A DNA stretch of 64,000 nt from assembly GCA_017448795.1 (NCBI GenBank), contig JAFSKV010000021.1:52726-116725 (forward strand). Direction: 5' to 3'. The position numbers and the translations under genes were made by a program. Position 1 is the first letter of the stretch. The number at the start of each line of letters is the position of its first letter. The notes beneath the pieces were generated by a model that did no database searches, was not told the DNA's origin, and worked only from the letters and a program-made list of their open reading frames with translations. Source of the DNA: Synergistaceae bacterium. Its GTDB lineage: Bacteria; Synergistota; Synergistia; Synergistales; Aminobacteriaceae. Positions 60,653 to 64,000 of the stretch are shown piece after piece.

Positions 60653-62078
60653 ATCTGATTCGCAGCTGCCTCTTCACTTCTTTCATGAGGCTCTCAATCC
60701 TGCTGCCCTTTTTGGCTGTCCTCCATCTGATTTCGTCAGGAGGTCTTGGGTAATCCCTTGCTACATTTCCATTGGTGCAGAAATTTACAGTCTCCAGATG
60801 AACATACGTGTTATCCCGTAAATTAATGTTGTAGTGAAGCATACATACTCCAAGCTCTTCACCGGGTCTGATGATAAAATGAGGGTCTTTACGCATCTCT
60901 GCTTTTGCTTTTTCCGACGGAAGCCAAAACGTTATGAACGAAGCAATGTGTGTTCTCTTGTCGTAATTCACGCTCTCTGTCGCAAGATACATTTCGTACT
61001 TGTCATCCTTGCGCACGAATTGAACGCCGGGTATATCATCAAGTTTCCTGTAGCTCTTTGGGGGCAAAGTGAGCGCGGGCTTGTTGATGGCCGAAGCTAC
61101 AAATTCCCTCATGGCAACGCACGGAACAGCAAAATTCAGGTTCTGCCCGTCATAGTTTGCTGTAGTCATCCCGACAACTTCACCCTTGAGATTGAGCAGT
61201 GCCCCTCCGCTTGAGCCGGGCGATACAGGGGCTGTGAACTGCATCCAAAAGTTATTGCTGCCGTCCTGCCTGTACGCTGAGACTATGCCGTCGGACACAG
61301 TGCCCTGAAAGCCTCTAGGGTTGCCGATTGCTATTATCCGCTCGCCTTGCCTGGGGTATTCGCCGCTTATGCTGAGATACGGCAGAGAGTATGACGTGTT
61401 CACCTTCAGGAGTGCCATATCCCTTTGCGCGTCATAGCCCTTAACCAGCGCGCCGACATTCTGCCCGTCCTGAGTTGTAACTGTGATATATTCCGCCCCG
61501 TCTATCACATGCCAGTTGGTGAGAATATCGCCGTTGGGACTCACTAAGAAGCCGCTGCCTAAGCGTTCCGGGCCTGTCTGTATCAGGACTGTTGACGGCA
61601 TCACACGCTCAACTAGAGCTACGTAACCAGTATCATTGTTGTTGTGAGAACGTATTTCTATTTCCTCTGCAACAGGCAACTCGATTGCTACATATCCCGA
61701 TGCTTTACCTGCATGTAAAGTTTGGGGTACTTCCCGCTTATTTCCCATGCAAAGCACAAACACGACAACAAGAATAAGGAGTCCTATACACAGAGCAACT
61801 ACATGTTTTGCAGTCAATCTAATGTGTGTCCCTACTAATCCAGCGTAATCTTCAGAAGCGTTACGTTCGGCATAATTTGCAAGCAAAAAATCAAAGGCTT
61901 TCTCGATGTTGTCGAGCATCTTTTTGGCTTCTCTGTATTCAGGAGTATCAGGTTCAAATCTGCTCAGGTCATACATTGACGCTTTCACATTGTAGCTATT
62001 CTCTATTCGGTAGAAATCCAGCTCCTCATCCGGCGACAATCCCAAGTACAAACATGCTTCCTCACGCGTCATCCTCAT
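60651..62078 (-). CDS. J-like domain, membrane anchor and trypsin-type protease (copy 2)
   Basis: 475 residues. Residues 1-70 resemble a J-domain helix set (TREEACLYLGLSPDEELDFY ... LDNIEKAFDFLLANY) but the HPD triad is replaced (YDLSRF). A transmembrane helix lies near residues 93-113. Residues about 155-330 are a DegP/S1C-type serine protease with His in TNWHVIDGAE, Asp in AQRDMALLKV and Ser in PVSPGSSGGALL. No PDZ domain follows; the C-terminal 120 residues are unrecognised. ATG 62072 is better spaced from GGGGG than ATG 62078. It overlaps its upstream paralogue. Confidence 0.82.
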   Translation of the reverse strand: MRMTREEACLYLGLSPDEELDFYRIENSYNVKASMYDLSRFEPDTPEYREAKKMLDNIEKAFDFLLANYAERNASEDYAGLVGTHIRLTAKHVVALCIGLLILVVVFVLCMGNKREVPQTLHAGKASGYVAIELPVAEEIEIRSHNNNDTGYVALVERVMPSTVLIQTGPERLGSGFLVSPNGDILTNWHVIDGAEYITVTTQDGQNVGALVKGYDAQRDMALLKVNTSYSLPYLSISGEYPRQGERIIAIGNPRGFQGTVSDGIVSAYRQDGSNNFWMQFTAPVSPGSSGGALLNLKGEVVGMTTANYDGQNLNFAVPCVAMREFVASAINKPALTLPPKSYRKLDDIPGVQFVRKDDKYEMYLATESVNYDKRTHIASFITFWLPSEKAKAEMRKDPHFIIRPGEELGVCMLHYNINLRDNTYVHLETVNFCTNGNVARDYPRPPDEIRWRTAKKGSRIESLMKEVKRQLRIR

Positions 62079-63502
62079 ATCCCCCTGTCAAGATACCTTC
62101 TCACCGCCCCGATAAGCTCGTCAATCCTGCTCCCACTCGATGCCCTCTCCCACCTGTACTCCTTCTGCGGCCTCACATAATCCCTCGCTATTGTCCCGTC
62201 AGTGTACAGATTCACCGTCCTCAAGTGCAAATACGTCCCGTCGTCAAAGTCAACAGCATACAGCAAGATACACGGCCCGAAATCCTTACCCTGCCTCGCG
62301 TGAAAATTAGGGTCTCGTTTCATCTGCCTGTTAGTCCTCTCTGTCGGAAACCACACAGACACAAAAGCCGCCTGCCTAGTAGCCCGGTCATACTCTATAT
62401 ATTCCGCAGCAATGTACATCTCGTAGCTGTCATCCTTGCGCACAAATATCATCCCTTCCGGGTCATCACGCCCAATATACCCGGAAGAACGCGGAAGATC
62501 CCTCGGCTTCTTGTCTCTTGCTGACTGGAAGAAACGCGACAATATCCCCGGCGCAATCGCAAAGTTCAGATTCTGCCCGTCAGTCCGCAATTTCGTCGGC
62601 ATCCCCACAACCTCGCCCCTCAGATTCACCAGCGCCCCCCCGCTTGAGCCCGGAGAAATCGGAGCGGTGAACTGAACCCATGTGTTATTTTCACGGAAGG
62701 CTGAGACGATTCCGTTCGACACAGTCCCGCTCAAACCCTTGGGATTCCCGATGGCTATCACCGCCTCGCCCTGCCGCGGCAAATTCGGGCTTATCGTCAG
62801 GTACTTCACAGGGTAATCTGTCCTCACCGTCAGCAGTGCCATGTCCCTTTTAGCGTCGTAATCCTTGAGGCTGGCTGTGAGGGATTTACCGTTTTGGGGC
62901 GTTACAGTGATGAATCCCGCATCCTGAATCACGTGCCAGTTCGTGAGAATGTCCCCGGCTGAGCTCACGAAGAAGCCGCTTCCTGTACCTTTGTCGGTGC
63001 GAATGACTACGATTGACGGCATGACCTGTTCGACCAAGTCAGCGTAATCGGGGGCTGTGCTGTGGACGGCGGGAACGTCAGACTTTGCGCGCAACTGTTC
63101 AAGCTCCTCAAGGACTCGTGCGTAATCATGGCCGCTGTCAGCAGGTCTTGTTGCGGTGTACAGGAAGTAGGCGAGAGTCAGTGCTGTTATTGCTGTCATT
63201 GCGAGTGCGAGCTTCAGGAGGGTATTGCTGTGACTCTTTTTGCTGACGGGAGGAAGGGCTGCGGGTTCGTCGTCGTCATCATGGCCGTAAAGGTCGTAAT
63301 ATGCTTCCGTGAGATACTCATATGCCTGCTCAATGTTTGCGCGCATTCTCCGGGCTTCGTGGTATTCGGGGGTGCCGGGTTCAAATCTGCGCGGGTCATA
63401 AATTGCTGTCTTGGTCTCATAGTTGCGCTCTATCTGGTCAATGTCCAAGTCCTCATCTTCGGGCGAAATCCCAAGATACAGGCAGGCTTCATCTGGTGTC
63501 AT
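62075..63502 (-). CDS. J-like domain, membrane anchor and trypsin-type protease (copy 1)
   Basis: About 475 residues, a tandem paralogue of the next gene with the same layout: J-like N-terminus (MTPDEACLYLGISPEDEDLD; HPD replaced by DPR in YDPRRF), a membrane helix near residues 105-125, then the protease with NWHVIQDAG, AKRDMALLTV and PISPGSSGGALV. The C-terminal domain is shared with copy 2. The protease should face the periplasm. ATG 63502 follows AGGAGTGATTG. A membrane-tethered protease controlled by a J-like sensor is an inference. Confidence 0.82.
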   Translation of the reverse strand: MTPDEACLYLGISPEDEDLDIDQIERNYETKTAIYDPRRFEPGTPEYHEARRMRANIEQAYEYLTEAYYDLYGHDDDDEPAALPPVSKKSHSNTLLKLALAMTAITALTLAYFLYTATRPADSGHDYARVLEELEQLRAKSDVPAVHSTAPDYADLVEQVMPSIVVIRTDKGTGSGFFVSSAGDILTNWHVIQDAGFITVTPQNGKSLTASLKDYDAKRDMALLTVRTDYPVKYLTISPNLPRQGEAVIAIGNPKGLSGTVSNGIVSAFRENNTWVQFTAPISPGSSGGALVNLRGEVVGMPTKLRTDGQNLNFAIAPGILSRFFQSARDKKPRDLPRSSGYIGRDDPEGMIFVRKDDSYEMYIAAEYIEYDRATRQAAFVSVWFPTERTNRQMKRDPNFHARQGKDFGPCILLYAVDFDDGTYLHLRTVNLYTDGTIARDYVRPQKEYRWERASSGSRIDELIGAVRRYLDRGI

Positions 63503-63512
63503 CAATCACTCC

Positions 63513-63641
63513 TGCTTTCACGTATAATCCGCCTGAGTATGCGGCTTCCCGCGGGGGGCGTGTTGTCCTCAGAAACTTTTGCGCGGACTGTCATGTTGTC
63601 CCTTGCTCTCACGTATAATCCTCCTGAGAATGCGGCTTCCC
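63513..63641. repeat. 38-bp imperfect direct repeat at the ankyrin gene end
   Basis: Bases 63513-63550 and 63604-63641 match at 35 of 38 positions (offset 91). One copy codes for the C-terminal GSRILRRIIRES of the ankyrin protein; the other lies past its stop and would encode the same residues. Confidence 0.7.
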
Positions 63642-64000
63642 ATGAGCGCCCTGTTCTCCCTTGCGTAACTCACGGCCTTGCTTGCGTCAGCCCCCCAGTC
63701 AAGCAGCCTCTCAATAATCTTCTGGCTGGGCTTCACTGCCTTCACCGCTACGATTAATGCCTCGCTCTTGTCCGTTATGTTATCGCCTATAGCCTCGATT
63801 ATAGTTGCTACAGTTTTGGCGTGCCTGTTGTCTACCGCGACCATTAGAGCCGTGCTTCCCTCAGAATTTCGCGCATTCAAGTCTGCACCTTCCCTGATGA
63901 GTTCGCGCACTGCCGGGATATTTCCGTCTTTTGCCGCCGAAATCAGCGCACGGTTCTTGCCTGTACCGTCTTTGTCCTGGCACACTTTGAGGAGGGCTAA
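63569..64000 (-). CDS. Ankyrin-repeat protein, 5' partial
   Basis: On the minus strand the frame is open to the window end (L-A-L-L-K then GTG 63985), so the N-terminus is cut off. The visible part has ankyrin motifs (ALISAAKDGNIPAVRELIRE, GADLNARNSEGSTALMVAV) and a basic tail (SRILRRIIRESKG). GTG 63985 could also be a start. It lies 67 bases upstream of the tandem J-like/trypsin protease genes and may belong to their transcript. Confidence 0.78.
   Translation of the reverse strand, partial: LALLKVCQDKDGTGKNRALISAAKDGNIPAVRELIREGADLNARNSEGSTALMVAVDNRHAKTVATIIEAIGDNITDKSEALIVAVKAVKPSQKIIERLLDWGADASKAVSYARENRALMGSRILRRIIRESKGQHDSPRKSF

Overview
The window looks like a chromosomal segment of a Synergistota bacterium, probably a Synergistaceae-type anaerobe that ferments amino acids and organic acids. 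The best pointer is the large secreted protein at 26247-28967, whose C-terminus (glycine run plus cysteine, hydrophobic segment, basic end) matches the Synerg-CTERM sorting signal. Other support is moderate: GC-rich coding sequence, many TTG and GTG starts, tightly overlapping operons, a citrate lyase operon, and several di/tricarboxylate transporters. No rRNA, tRNA, CRISPR array or intact insertion sequence was seen.

Layout. 1-10113 is a plus-strand envelope and housekeeping run: WecA-like transferase (cut by the window edge), wecB, ankyrin proteins, an Rpn-like nuclease, murA, a P-loop/Asp23-like fusion, family-4 uracil-DNA glycosylase, uppS, cdsA and dxr. 10117-20568 is mostly minus strand: a decayed glycosyltransferase, an L,D-transpeptidase, nth, a LonB-like protease, two unknown proteins, tandem M48 peptidases, and a fusion of a TctC-type binding protein to a CitMHS-type transporter. 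The transporter is preceded by a likely structured RNA leader and duplicated promoter/terminator modules. 21117-26193 holds EIIA-Glc, a broken nucleoside hydrolase, and the asd-hom-aspartate kinase operon. 26247-34411 has the Synerg-CTERM protein, nnrE, a single-chain restriction-modification protein and a YafQ-like toxin-antitoxin pair. 34453-44592 has smpB, tmRNA, DUF1810, a TerD/TerA-like protein, uvrA, an SH3/OB exported protein, an EpsG-like membrane protein, and ahcY with an adenosine-type deaminase. 44713-50704 is a nonsense-interrupted SorC regulator facing a minus-strand operon of citDEF, an amidohydrolase and a 2HCT carrier. 50807-55147 is lrgAB and a lamin-tail/CotH surface protein split at a run of 14 G. 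55179-60603 is LysR, aconitase, lactonase and a MatC-like carrier. 60651-64000 is two tandem J-like/trypsin membrane proteases and an ankyrin protein cut by the window end.

How it works together. Organic acid use is the main theme. Three unrelated carriers (TctC-CitMHS, 2HCT, MatC-like) sit near citrate lyase and aconitase, which offer lyase or isomerisation routes for citrate. The accessory citrate lyase genes citC, citX and citG are not in the window. A second theme is gene decay and switching: three genes are interrupted (glycosyltransferase, nucleoside hydrolase, SorC regulator), and one surface protein appears to be in an OFF state of a homopolymer switch. The likeliest new biology is the fused transporter with its structured leader, and the poly-G switched CotH protein.
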